Below, one piece after another: positions 9,742-18,992 of a DNA stretch of 64,000 nt (its first letter is position 1; each line of letters begins with the position of its first letter). The DNA comes from Marsupella aquatica (lineage: Eukaryota; Marchantiophyta), in the NCBI GenBank assembly GCA_973895155.1, contig OZ316895.1, forward strand, positions 1,426,001-1,490,000. The letters are read 5' to 3'. The translations under genes and the position numbers were made by a program. The notes under the pieces are model-generated. The model made no database searches. It had not been told where the DNA came from and saw nothing but the letters and a program-made list of their open reading frames with translations.

Positions 9742-12492
9742 ACAGGAATCACTCGGCCGGTTAAGTGGGTAAAGCAGGAAGGCACCCTAGGAACACCTTA
9801 GTATAGGGACAAAACAAGGAAAATATAAACAATTAAGGGCAACCATGGAACCTGGGCCGAGGCCGGAGGTAAGGCTGAGGGTGAAAACCCGATTAGGGTT
9901 AGGGCGCGTTAAGCGTCGGCGGCTAGGAAGGATCAACGGGAAGAAGGACCGGCGGAGGAGAGGGGTAAGGAGCGCTTGCAGGAGATGGTGGCTCATTTGC
10001 GAGCACGAACTAGGCAGACGACTACGGGAGGCCAACTACTGTCAGCTGCTTAGGCAAGCACTCGGGGAGAGAGTAGATACCGACGATCGACCTAAGGAGG
10101 GTATGAGCAACGTCAATCAAGCGGCACATTTTTGGGGATGCCTGTTCGAACGGGCAACTGAGTACATCAAGACTTACGAGGACGAGGAGTCAGAAAGGGC
10201 AGCTCGAGAACGGCAGGAGCTCGCTCGATTGTGGGAGCTGCAGAAGACGGCTTTCTTAGGAGGCGAACTCATCAAGGACGAGTTCCTGTGGACGCCTACT
10301 TCCAATCAACTCGACGATCTTCTGTTTTGCAAAGACAGCGTCGTCGGCATCCGAGAGGCCATCAAGAACTGCAACGACATACACTGGGAATTAAAGGGTA
10401 GCACGGAAAGGTGGACCCAGGCAACGGTGCTAGGAGAAACCTCCACGGCAGCAGAGATGAAGAGGAAGGGAGCCGTCAACGATGAAGCCACCCCGGCAAA
10501 AAGAACGAGGTCGGCGGCACCAAAGAAGCCAGCCGAGCAGTAGAACAGGAGGCAGGGAGAAGCCGAAGAGGAGGAGGTCGATCCCATCAAGGCCATTCCA
10601 ACCAGGGATGACACCTGGAAGGGCTGGGCGGCAACCCTACCGGTGGAGGTGCAACTACATTTTGCACGGGAGGAGGATGCATGCTTTACGGCCATGCAGA
10701 CCAAGAAGTACCAAGGCTTCATGGCCGGATCCGGCTTGGAGGCCTTTGTAAGATTACCATGGCTGAAGCCGGAGGTACCGGAGTCAGACCTATTAGAATT
10801 CGTGGGGTCATGGGAACCCGAGACCAATTGCACGAGGATATATGGGAAGGATTTCTATCTTACTCCCAAGGTAATTGCCGAAGTGTTTGGCTTGCCGATA
10901 GGCAATAAGACCAAAGTTGATACCAGGAAGACCTTGCCTGACAAGGAGTTCCGGTCGTTCCCCGGGCCATCAACGAAGAATGACTTCTTCCGGAACACCT
11001 GCACCAACCCGCACATAGGAGAGATGATCGACTTCTTGCGGGTGACCATGCATTGTAACTTGCCGAGGGCAGAGATCGGCAAGGCACAGGTCTATCTGGC
11101 AGAAAGGCCAGACCCAAGCCGGGACTACAACGGGTACCTCCTCAACCAATTGAAGAAGATCTTAAAGGAGGAGCAGCAGGTAATCGGCATGGGGAGCGTG
11201 TCGCGGCTGGGCTATCACATGCCGCTGTTGTGCCGGTATGCCAGAGGTCAGACTTTTGCCCCGGTACTTCCCCTGCAGGTAAGGGCACCCGAGGAAGCTC
11301 CAACGCCGAGGCCGTTGGCTGAGAAGCCTCAACCACCTGTTAGTCCTACAATCGAGCAGGTGTTTAGGCCCAGGAAGGAGGACTTGCCGATGCAGCAACC
11401 AGGCATGCAGAGTCTGCTGAAACTACTGGAGAAAGAAAAGAAATCGGCATCGGCAACAACAACGGCAACGGCAACAATGCAGGACACTACTACAGAGGTA
11501 GGCCTACACCGGCTCACAAGAGAAAACCCCTTTGCTGGAGACAAGGAGAGAATCAGGCCGGAATCCAAGCCAGGTGTTCGAATGTACGTGGGAACCTCAA
11601 GCTCCGAATCTGAGGCAGAATTGCCTGAAGCTCCTACCGACGAAGAGGAGAGGGAGAAGCCGGACGTCCAAGAAGTAGAGGAGGCAGTGGAGGACTGCAG
11701 CCATGATAATTCTGGCTATGGGTCGGACCATCACGTTCCAGGAGTAAGGACCTGTGGCCGGTTTGTCCCCACACTTCCAAGGGTAGTGCGAGGGGACCCC
11801 AACCAGCAGAGTAGCCCTGAGTCTCCCCCACCAGATGTTGCTCCCCCGAGCTTCGACGGCATAAAACAGACGGTGCAGGAATTTCAGGAGCGAATCAAGC
11901 AGGAGGAGGAGGCCGCCCTGGCTAAGGAAAAGGATTTACCAGGAGGAGATTGGCCGGAGGACATCAGGCGGCTAGCCAAAAAAGGAAGCAAACCTCTAGC
12001 CACGATTGAAGAGATCCGCAGGACGGCTTGGGAGCAGAGGCCGCGATGGGCGATGCCGATCACTTCTACTTACTCCACCTACGCTAAGAATAGAGCCATG
12101 GAGTATGGTGAGATGTGTGGGGAACTTGCGCTCGGCATCTTTGGAGAGGAGTTGGAGGTAGGACCCTTTTTCCATAGGGAGCAGTTGGAGAAGCACCAAT
12201 TAGAAGAAGCGGTGGCTTTAGAGAGAAGCAAGAAGGACGAGGTCATTCGGCGGCTTAGGAGGATGGAAGCCGAGATTGAAGATCTAAGGGCGGCCAAGAA
12301 AGCCCAAGATGAACTGCGGATTAAACGACATGAGCTGAACATCATGCAGGGGCAGTTGGACACCGCGCAGGCTGATAATCAGAATATCAAGGATAAACTG
12401 ACTCAGACGCAGGAAGAGTTGGCCGACACGATCAAAGAGAGGGAGAAGTGGAAGCAAGAGCTGAAGAATACAGAGGAGGCCCACATAACAGC
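9730..12492 (+). repeat. 3' LTR, first part (LTR bases 1-2763)
   Basis: Starts TGTGATGCC. The same end appears as GGCATCACA at 17081 in the inverted solo LTR, which independently fixes the LTR border. It is interrupted after ACAGC at 12492 by the nested solo LTR and resumes at 17087. Summed LTR length is 2,763 + 1,906 = 4,669 bp. Most of this part is coding (9845 onward). Confidence 0.9.
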
Positions 12493-12517
12493 TGTGGTGC
12501 GTCCCATGGCTCCCTAA
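9845..12517 (+). pseudogene. LTR-encoded protein, N-terminal two thirds (3' LTR copy)
   Basis: Starts MEPGPRPEV. It has an Arg-rich N-terminus, a basic NLS-like patch near residues 215-230, and a TAG at 10541-10543 where the solo copy has CAG. Then comes a region (about residues 265-450) with FYLTPKVIAEVFGLPIG that resembles plant mobile-domain / 'putative plant transposon protein' sequences. An acidic linker and the start of a long coiled coil follow. Codons after 12492 belong to the nested solo LTR; the true continuation is 17087-18071, in frame. The joined length is about 1,210 codons. No protease, RT or envelope signature (signal peptide, TM) is visible. Family assignment of the central domain is tentative. 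Confidence 0.75.
12488..12492. repeat. 5-bp target duplication of nested solo LTR (left)
   Basis: ACAGC, repeated at 17082-17086 on the other side of the inverted solo LTR. A 5-bp duplication is typical for Ty3/gypsy integration. Confidence 0.85.
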
Positions 12518-13396
12518 ACCCAAGAAACCCCCCAACTCAAGCCGATTCCCGCAGGTTTCGTGTTTGGCGAGGCCGTTTCCGCGGCTTAGCGGCATGGGAC
12601 GCTGCTAACCTTCTACTACTACTATTAACATTTTACACACATATACTGGACAGATCCTTCATCGAGTCATGAGATACGTAGCCGGCCTAATATAGGCCTT
12701 CCCCTGTCTTCCCCTGTCTTCCCCTCCGTCTTGTTAGGTATGTTTGGATTCCGCCGCCGGAATGATCCCCAATAGGCTTGGTTAAGCCGCTAAGACCTCT
12801 CTCAGCTCGACACATCCAACTCTCACTCCCCTGCTTGCTTTCCTTCCTGCTGTTGATGTGGGCACTCTTCACACAAGTTAATGCGACACACAAATAGCAA
12901 AATGACTCATTCTGACTGAGTCATACCATGCACTTGCCATACAAACAGTACATCTCATACACAAGTTCTGCGAACTAAGCCGTGAGGCCAACTCTATTCA
13001 GCTCTTAGGCATGAGGAAACATGAATATACACAAGGGTCATTGTATGACTAACCGAGAGCTTCTCGTACTACTTGATCCCAGCCCGGCTGGTGCAAACTA
13101 AAAACTTGCTAAAGAAGAGGCCCTGAGCTCCCCGCTGCCCAGGTACTTATCCTGGTAGTGGATCCGCCATTCTTTGCATCGTAAGCCTAATCTACTTAAC
13201 AGTAATCTACTTGCCCGAATCTACCTATGTACAGCAAGGCAGGAGCACAAGTGTTGCTCCTACCAGTGGGACCAGTGTCAGGGCCGCTCCTGGTTCTGAT
13301 CCTAATCCTAAACGTGGAGATCCGCGCCCGCCCTACCCACTCACGCCTCCTCCCTCCACGTCCGCCCTCCCTAAAAGGAACGGTGCCCTTGCACCG

Positions 13397-16300
13397 TCAC
13401 GACACCGGTGGTGGATCCTTAATGGACGCCCCCAACGCTTCCTCCTCAGCCACTGCCGTAGGTTCATTCTCTGACAGATTACCTGCCCTTGACTGAGTCA
13501 ACTCTCCATCGGCCTGACTGGGTCCACCTTCGGCTTCAGCCTCGACACCGGCCTCGGCAATACCCACGGCTTCGGCCTCAGCCACTCCCTCGGCTTTGGC
13601 CTCCCCTTCCCCTAGGGTAGTTGGATCCCTAGCCGTGACCCTGTCTGAGGTCGGTGCTGGGTCTACCTCCTTGATCACCACGGCCTGTGAAGTCGTATTA
13701 CTCCTTGACCCTGAAGGTTTCCGCTTCTTCTTCGTTGGTGGCTCGGCAGCTGGTCCCTTCCCCTTCCCACTTACTTCCGGCACTGGTGCAGGTGGCGCGG
13801 CTTGTCCTTCGGCAATTACCAGCCCTGGTAACTGGTTTGTCCAAACGGGAGATGGACCTGCTGCAGCTAAGCATTTAAATACTGCGGCTTGTTTCTTCAG
13901 CCGCTCTGTTTGGTTGTCGGCCCGCCGCTGTAGGTTCTCCATCTTCCTCGTGATTTCCTCCAACTCCTCTTGGGTTTCATCCAGGTCCTTACGTGCCCCC
14001 TCCAGCTCGTTTTTGGCCTCCTCCTGCTCCCTGTGGGCTTCCTCCAATTCCTTCTTCAAGGTAGCCCTCTCCTCCTGGGTTGCTCTTAGCTCCTTGTCGA
14101 GCTCTGCAATGATGACAGACTCCATCTGGTTCATCTTGGCGTAAGTCTGTTCGAGCATCTCGTCCTTCTCCCTTAGGTCGGCCTTGAAGCTGGCCGTCAG
14201 GGACGCAAGCTCCTGCTGCAGCGCCATAATCCCTTGATAGGATTTCCCTAACTCGACCTCCTTCTGCTCAAGGGCTCCGCGGATTTTCTCGAGCTCCCCT
14301 TTCAACGCCCANNNNNNNNNNNNNNNNNNNNNNNNNNNNNNNNNNNNNNNNNNNNNNNNNNNNNNNNNNNNNNNNNNNNNNNNNNNNNNNNNNNNNNNNN
14401 NNNNNNNNNNNAGTTTATCCTTGATATTCTGATTATCAGCCTGCGCGGTGTCCAACTGCCCCTGCATGATGTTCAGCTCATGTCGTTTAATCCGCAGTTC
14501 ATCTTGGGCTTTCTTGGCCGCCCTTAGATCTTCAATCTCGGCTTCCATCCTCCTAAGCCGCCGAATGACCTCGTCCTTCTTGCTTCTCTCTAAAGCCACC
14601 GCTTCTTCTAATTGGTGCTTCTCCAACTGCTTCCTATGGAAAAAGGGTCCTACCTCCAACTCCTCTCCAAAGATGCCGAGCGCAAGTTCCCCACACATCT
14701 CACCATACTCCATGGCTCTATTCTTAGCGTAGGTGGAGTAAGTAGAAGTGATTGGCATCGCCCATCGTGGCCTCTGCTCCCAAGCCGTCCTGCGGATCTC
14801 TTCAATCGTGGCTAGAGGTTTGCTTCCTTTTTCGGCTAGCCGCCTGATGTCCTCCGGCCAATCTCCTCCTGGTAAATCCTTTTCCTTAGCCAGGGCGGCC
14901 TCCTCCTCCTGCTTGATTCGCTCCTGAAATTCCTGCACCGTCTGTTTTATGCCGTCGAAGCTCGGGGGAGCAACATCTGGTGGGGGAGACTCAGGGCTAC
15001 TCTGCTGGTTGGGGTCCCCTCGCACTACCCTTGGAAGTGTGGGGACAAACCGGCCACAGGTCCTTACTCCTGGAACGTGATGGTCCGACCCATAGCCGGA
15101 ATTATCATGGCTGCAGTCCTCCACTGCCTCCTCTACCTCTTGGACGTCCGGCTTCTCCCTCTCCTCTTCGTCGGTAGGAGCTTCAGGCAATTCTGCCTCA
15201 GATTCGGAGCTTGAGGTTCCCACGTACATTCGAACACCTGGCTTGGATTCCGGCCTGATTCTCTCCTTGTCTCCAGCAAAGGGGTTTTCTCTTGTGAGCC
15301 GGTGTAGGCCTACCTCTGTAGTAGTGTCCTGCATTGTTGCCGTTGCCGTTGTTGTTGCCGATGCCGATTTCTTTTCTTTCTCTAGTAGTTTCAGCAGACT
15401 CTGCATGCCTGGTTGCTGCATCGGCAAGTCTTCCTTCCTGGGCCTAAACACCTGCTCGATCGTAGGACTAACAGGTGGTTGAGGCTTCTCAGCCAACGGC
15501 CTCGGCGTTGGAGCTTCCTCGGGTGCCCTTACCTGTAGGGGAAGTACCGGGGCAAAAGTCTGACCTCTGGCATACCGGCACAACAGCGGCATGTGATAGC
15601 CAAGCCGCGACACGCTCCCCATGCTGATTACCTGCTGCTCCTCCTTTAAGATCTTCTTCAATTGGTTGAGGAGGTACCCGTTGTAGTCCCGGCTTGGGTC
15701 TGGCCTTTCTGCCAGATAGACCTGTGCCTTGCCGATCTCTGCCCTCGGCAAGTTACAATGCATGGTCACCCGCAAGAAGTCGATCATCTCTCCTATGTGC
15801 AGGTTGGTGCAGGTGTTCCGGAAGAAGCCATTCTTCGTTGATGGCCCGGGGAACGACCGGAACTCCTTGTCAGGCAAGGTCTTCCTGGTATCAACTTTGG
15901 TCTTATTGCCTATCGGCAAGCCAAACACTTCGGCAATTACCTTAGGAGTAAGATAGAAATCCTTCCCATATATCCTCGTGCAATTGGTCTCGGGTTCCCA
16001 TGACCCCACGAATTCTAATAGGTCTGACTCCGGTACCTCCGGCTTCAGCCATGGTAATCTTACAAAGGCCTCTAAGCCGGATCCGGCCATGAAGCCTTGG
16101 TACTTCTTGGTCTGCATGGCCGTAAAGCATGCATCCTCCTCCCGTGCAAAATGTAGTTGCACCTCCACCGGTAGGGTTGCCGCCCAGCCCTTCCAGGTGT
16201 CATCCCTGGTTGGAATGGCCTTGATGGGATCGACCTCCTCCTCTTCGGCTTCTCCCTGCCTCCTGCTCTGCTGCTCGGCTGGCCTCTTTGGTGCCGCCGA

Positions 16301-16966
16301 CCTCGTTCTTTTTGCCGGGGTGGCTTCATCGTTGACGGCCCCCTTCCTCTTCATCTCTGCTGCCGTGGAGGTTTCTCCTAGCACCGTTGCCTGGGTCCAC
16401 CTTTCCGTGCTACCCTTTAATTCCCAGTGTATGTCGTTGCAGTTCTTGATGGCCTCTCGGATGCCGACGACGCTGTCTTTGCAAAACAGAAGATCATCGA
16501 GTTGATTGGAAGTAGGCGTCCACAGGAACTCGTCCTTGATGAGTTCGTCTCCTAAGAAAGCCGTCTTCTGCAGCTCCCACAATCGAGCGAGCTCCTGCCG
16601 TTCTCGAGCTGCCCTTTCTGACTCCTCGTCCTCGTAAGTCTTGATGTACTCAGTTGCCCGTTCGAACAGGCATCCCCAGAAATGTGCCGCTTGATTGACG
16701 TTGCTCATACCCTCCTTAGGTCGATCGTCGGTATCTATTCTCTCCCCGAGTGCTTGCCTAAGCAGCTGACAGTAGTTGGCCTCCCGTAGTCGTCTGCCTA
16801 GTTCGTGCTCGCAAATGAGCCACCATCTCCTGCAAGCGCTCCTTACCCCTCTCCTCTGCCGGTCCTTCTTCCCGTTGATCCTTCCTAGCCGCCGACGCTT
16901 AACGCGCCCTAACCCTAATCGGGTTTTCACCCTCAGCCTTACCTCCGGCCTCTGCCCGGGTTCCAT
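13397..16966 (-). CDS. LTR-encoded protein, complete apart from gap (solo LTR copy)
   Basis: About 1,200 aa on the minus strand, starting MEPGQRPEV at 16966 and ending at 13397. No stop codon is seen on either side of the N gap. Layout: Arg-rich N-terminus; NLS-like PAKRTRSAAPKRPAEQ; central domain with FYLTPKVIAEVFGLPIG; Glu/Pro-rich linker; coiled coil of about 230 residues spanning the gap; then a KKKRK basic cluster and an Ala/Glu/Asp-rich tail. Relative to the 3' LTR copy the N-terminal 880 residues differ at only a few positions, while the tail differs by many substitutions and a deletion of tens of residues. The ORF is colinear with LTR sense. Predicted nuclear coiled-coil protein; function unknown. 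Confidence 0.75.
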   Translation of the reverse strand: MEPGQRPEVRLRVKTRLGLGRVKRRRLGRINGKKDRQRRGVRSACRRWWLICEHELGRRLREANYCQLLRQALGERIDTDDRPKEGMSNVNQAAHFWGCLFERATEYIKTYEDEESERAARERQELARLWELQKTAFLGDELIKDEFLWTPTSNQLDDLLFCKDSVVGIREAIKNCNDIHWELKGSTERWTQATVLGETSTAAEMKRKGAVNDEATPAKRTRSAAPKRPAEQQSRRQGEAEEEEVDPIKAIPTRDDTWKGWAATLPVEVQLHFAREEDACFTAMQTKKYQGFMAGSGLEAFVRLPWLKPEVPESDLLEFVGSWEPETNCTRIYGKDFYLTPKVIAEVFGLPIGNKTKVDTRKTLPDKEFRSFPGPSTKNGFFRNTCTNLHIGEMIDFLRVTMHCNLPRAEIGKAQVYLAERPDPSRDYNGYLLNQLKKILKEEQQVISMGSVSRLGYHMPLLCRYARGQTFAPVLPLQVRAPEEAPTPRPLAEKPQPPVSPTIEQVFRPRKEDLPMQQPGMQSLLKLLEKEKKSASATTTATATMQDTTTEVGLHRLTRENPFAGDKERIRPESKPGVRMYVGTSSSESEAELPEAPTDEEEREKPDVQEVEEAVEDCSHDNSGYGSDHHVPGVRTCGRFVPTLPRVVRGDPNQQSSPESPPPDVAPPSFDGIKQTVQEFQERIKQEEEAALAKEKDLPGGDWPEDIRRLAEKGSKPLATIEEIRRTAWEQRPRWAMPITSTYSTYAKNRAMEYGEMCGELALGIFGEELEVGPFFHRKQLEKHQLEEAVALERSKKDEVIRRLRRMEAEIEDLRAAKKAQDELRIKRHELNIMQGQLDTAQADNQNIKDKXXXXXXXXXXXXXXXXXXXXXXXXXXXXXXXXXXWALKGELEKIRGALEQKEVELGKSYQGIMALQQELASLTASFKADLREKDEMLEQTYAKMNQMESVIIAELDKELRATQEERATLKKELEEAHREQEEAKNELEGARKDLDETQEELEEITRKMENLQRRADNQTERLKKQAAVFKCLAAAGPSPVWTNQLPGLVIAEGQAAPPAPVPEVSGKGKGPAAEPPTKKKRKPSGSRSNTTSQAVVIKEVDPAPTSDRVTARDPTTLGEGEAKAEGVAEAEAVGIAEAGVEAEAEGGPSQADGELTQSRAGNLSENEPTAVAEEEALGASIKDPPPVS
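14312..14411. other. Assembly gap (100 N)
   Basis: Exactly 100 N, a conventional placeholder. By alignment with 12400-12492 plus 17087-17123, about 130 bp of LTR sequence should be here. The missing stretch contains the position homologous to the nested insertion site. Confidence 0.98.
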
Positions 16967-17081
16967 GGTTGCCCCTAATTGTTTATATTTTCCTTGTTTT
17001 GTCCCTATACTAAGGTGTTCCTAGGGTGCCTTCCTGCTTTACCCACTTAACCGGCCGAGTGATTCCTGTCTAGGCATCACA

Positions 17082-17086
17082 ACAGC
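17082..17086. repeat. 5-bp target duplication of nested solo LTR (right)
   Basis: ACAGC, partner of 12488-12492. The LTR ORF resumes in frame at 17087. Confidence 0.85.
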
Positions 17087-18071
17087 CAACAGCCGGGCCA
17101 TGGCGGAGACCCAAAGAAAGGAATGGGCGTTGAAAGGGGAGCTCGAGAAAATCCGCGGAGCCCTTGAGCAGAAGGAGGCCGAGTTAGGGAAATCCTATCA
17201 AGGGATTATGGCGCTACAGCAGGAGCTTGCGTCCCTGACGGCCAGCTTCAAGGCCGACCTAAGGGAGAAGGACGAGATGCTCGAACAGACTTACGCCAAG
17301 ATGAACCAGATGGAGTCTGTCATCATTGCAGAGCTCGACAAGGAGCTAAAAGCAACCCAGGAGGAGAGGACTACCTTGAAACAAGAACGGGAGGAAGCCC
17401 AGAAGGAACTAGAGGAGGCACGCAAGGACCTGGATGAGACCCAGGAGGAGTTGGAGGAAATCACGAGAAAGATGGAGAACCTCCAGCGGCGGGCCGACAA
17501 CCAAACGGAGCGGCTAAAGAAACAAGCCGCAGTATTTAGGTGCTTGTCTTCATCAGGCCCAACTCCAATTGGGGCAACCAAGTTACTAGGAGTGGTACTG
17601 GCCGAAGAAAAAGCCGCGCCAACTGCACCAGTGCCGGAGGTAAGTGGGAAGGGGAAGGGACCAGCTGCCGAACCAGAAAAGAAGAAAAAGCGGAAACCTT
17701 CAGGGTCAAGGAGTAATCCGACTCCACAAGCCGTGGTGACCAAAGAGGTAGAACCAGCACCATCCTCCGACATGAATACGGCAATAGATCCCGCTATGAT
17801 CACAGGTAGGGATGGTGCGGCCCAAGCCGAACTACTCAGTAAGGAGGCCAGTATTCCAGATCCGCCTCTTGAGCAGGCCGGGGAGACCGTAGCCGAGGCT
17901 GAGGCCGTAACCGATTCTCGAGCCGATGCCGACGCCGATGGTGGACCCAGTCAGGCCGATGGAGAGTTGACTCAGTCAAGGGCAGGTAATCTGTCAGGGA
18001 ATGAGCCTACGGCAGTGGCTGAGGAGGAAGCGTTGGGGGCGTCCATTAAGGATCCACCACCAGTGTCGTGA
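17087..18071 (+). pseudogene. LTR-encoded protein, C-terminal third (3' LTR copy)
   Basis: In-frame continuation of 9845-12492 once the solo LTR and one ACAGC copy are set aside. It contains the rest of the coiled coil (about residues 890-1030 of the joined protein), the KKKKRK basic cluster, and the acidic Ala/Glu/Asp tail ending at the TGA 18069-18071. An internal ATG at 17100 could give a separate coiled-coil fragment, but nothing shows it is used. Nearly identical to 3-734. Confidence 0.72.
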
Positions 18072-18992
18072 CGGTGCAAGGGCGCCGTTCCTTTTAGGGA
18101 GGGCGGACGTGGAGGGAGGAGGCGTGAGTGGGCAGGGCGGGCGCGGATCTCCACGTTTAGGATTAGGATCAGAACCAGGAGCGGCCCTGACACTTAGCTT
18201 GGTGGGATTGCGGTCCCACTGGTAGGAGCAACACTTGTGCTCCTGCCTTGCTGTACATAGGTAGATTCGGGCAAGTAGATTACTGTTAAGTAGATTAGGC
18301 TTACGATGCAAAGAATGGCGGATCCACTACCAGGATAAGTACCTGGGCAGCGGGGAGCTCAGGGCCTCTTCTTTAGCAAGTTTTTAGTTTGCACCAGCCG
18401 GGCTGGGATCAAGTAGTACGAGAAGCTCTCGGTTAGTCATACAGTGACCCTTGTGTATATTCATGTTTCCTCATGCCTAAGAGCTGAATAGAGTTGGCCT
18501 CACGGCTTAGTTCGCAGAACTTGTGTATGAGATGTACTGTTTGTATGGCAAGTGCATGGTATGACTCAGTCAGAATGAGTCATTTTGCTATTTGTGTGTC
18601 GCATTAACTTGTGTGAAGAGTGCCCACATCAACAGAAGGAAGGAAAGTAAGCAGGGGAGTGAGAGTTGGATGTGTCGAGCTGAGAGAGGTCTTAGCGGCT
18701 TAACCAAGCCTATTGGGGATCATTCCGGCGGCGGAATCCAAACATACCTAACAAGACAGAGGGGAAGACAGGGGAAGACAGGGGAAGGCCTATATTAGGC
18801 CGGCTACGTATCTCATGACCCGATGAAGGATCTGTCCAGTATATGTGTGTAAAATGTTAATAGTAGTAGTAGAAGGTTAGCAGCGTCCCATGCCGCTAAG
18901 CCGCGGAAACGGCCTCGCCAAGCACGAAACCTGCGGGAATCGGCTTGAGCTGGGGGGTTTCTTGGGTTTAGGGAGCCATGGGACGCACCACA
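17087..18992 (+). repeat. 3' LTR, second part (LTR bases 2764-4669)
   Basis: Ends CACCACA at 18992, then unrelated sequence. 18072-18992 is non-coding and repeats the putative promoter block seen at 735-1655, including the bZIP-like pair at 18561-18583 and the TATA palindrome near 18787-18801. Confidence 0.92.

Larger units (their letters stand above)
12493..17081 (-). mobile_element. Inverted solo LTR of the same family, protein-coding
   Basis: The left end TGTGGTGCGTCC is the reverse complement of the LTR 3' end; the right end GGCATCACA is that of the LTR 5' end. It is flanked by ACAGC on both sides. There is no gag-pol between, so this is a single LTR left by LTR-LTR recombination (or an equivalent event) after insertion into the 3' LTR. 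It includes the 100-N gap. Near-identity to the host LTR over most of its length, with a diverged patch at about 13500-13880. Confidence 0.9.
1..18992 (+). mobile_element. Ty3/gypsy LTR retrotransposon with giant LTRs (5' end outside window)
   Basis: Seen: LTR end (...CACCACA) at 1655, PBS-like TGGCGC at 1660, gag with three zinc knuckles, protease, RT, RNase H and integrase to 9741, a purine-rich tract, then a second LTR starting TGTGATGCC at 9730 and ending CACCACA at 18992. The last 1,655 bp of the two LTRs are collinear with about eight differences by eye, so the insertion is young. The integrase C-terminus shows no chromodomain, which fits the non-chromoviral (Tat/Athila-like) branch; that is inference. 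Two nested insertions lie inside (4267-6111 and 12493-17081). The outer element's right target duplication should be CAAGG (18993-18997); the left copy is outside the window. Confidence 0.92.

Noticed and set aside
9845-12517. Env-like third ORF downstream of pol
   Set aside because: It lies inside the LTR by both border tests, and it has no signal peptide, glycoprotein pattern or membrane segment.
13596-16505. Plus-strand frames across the solo LTR (for example 13596-14144, 15978-16505)
   Set aside because: They are antisense shadows of the long minus-strand LTR ORF, with Ser/Leu-rich composition typical of such shadows.
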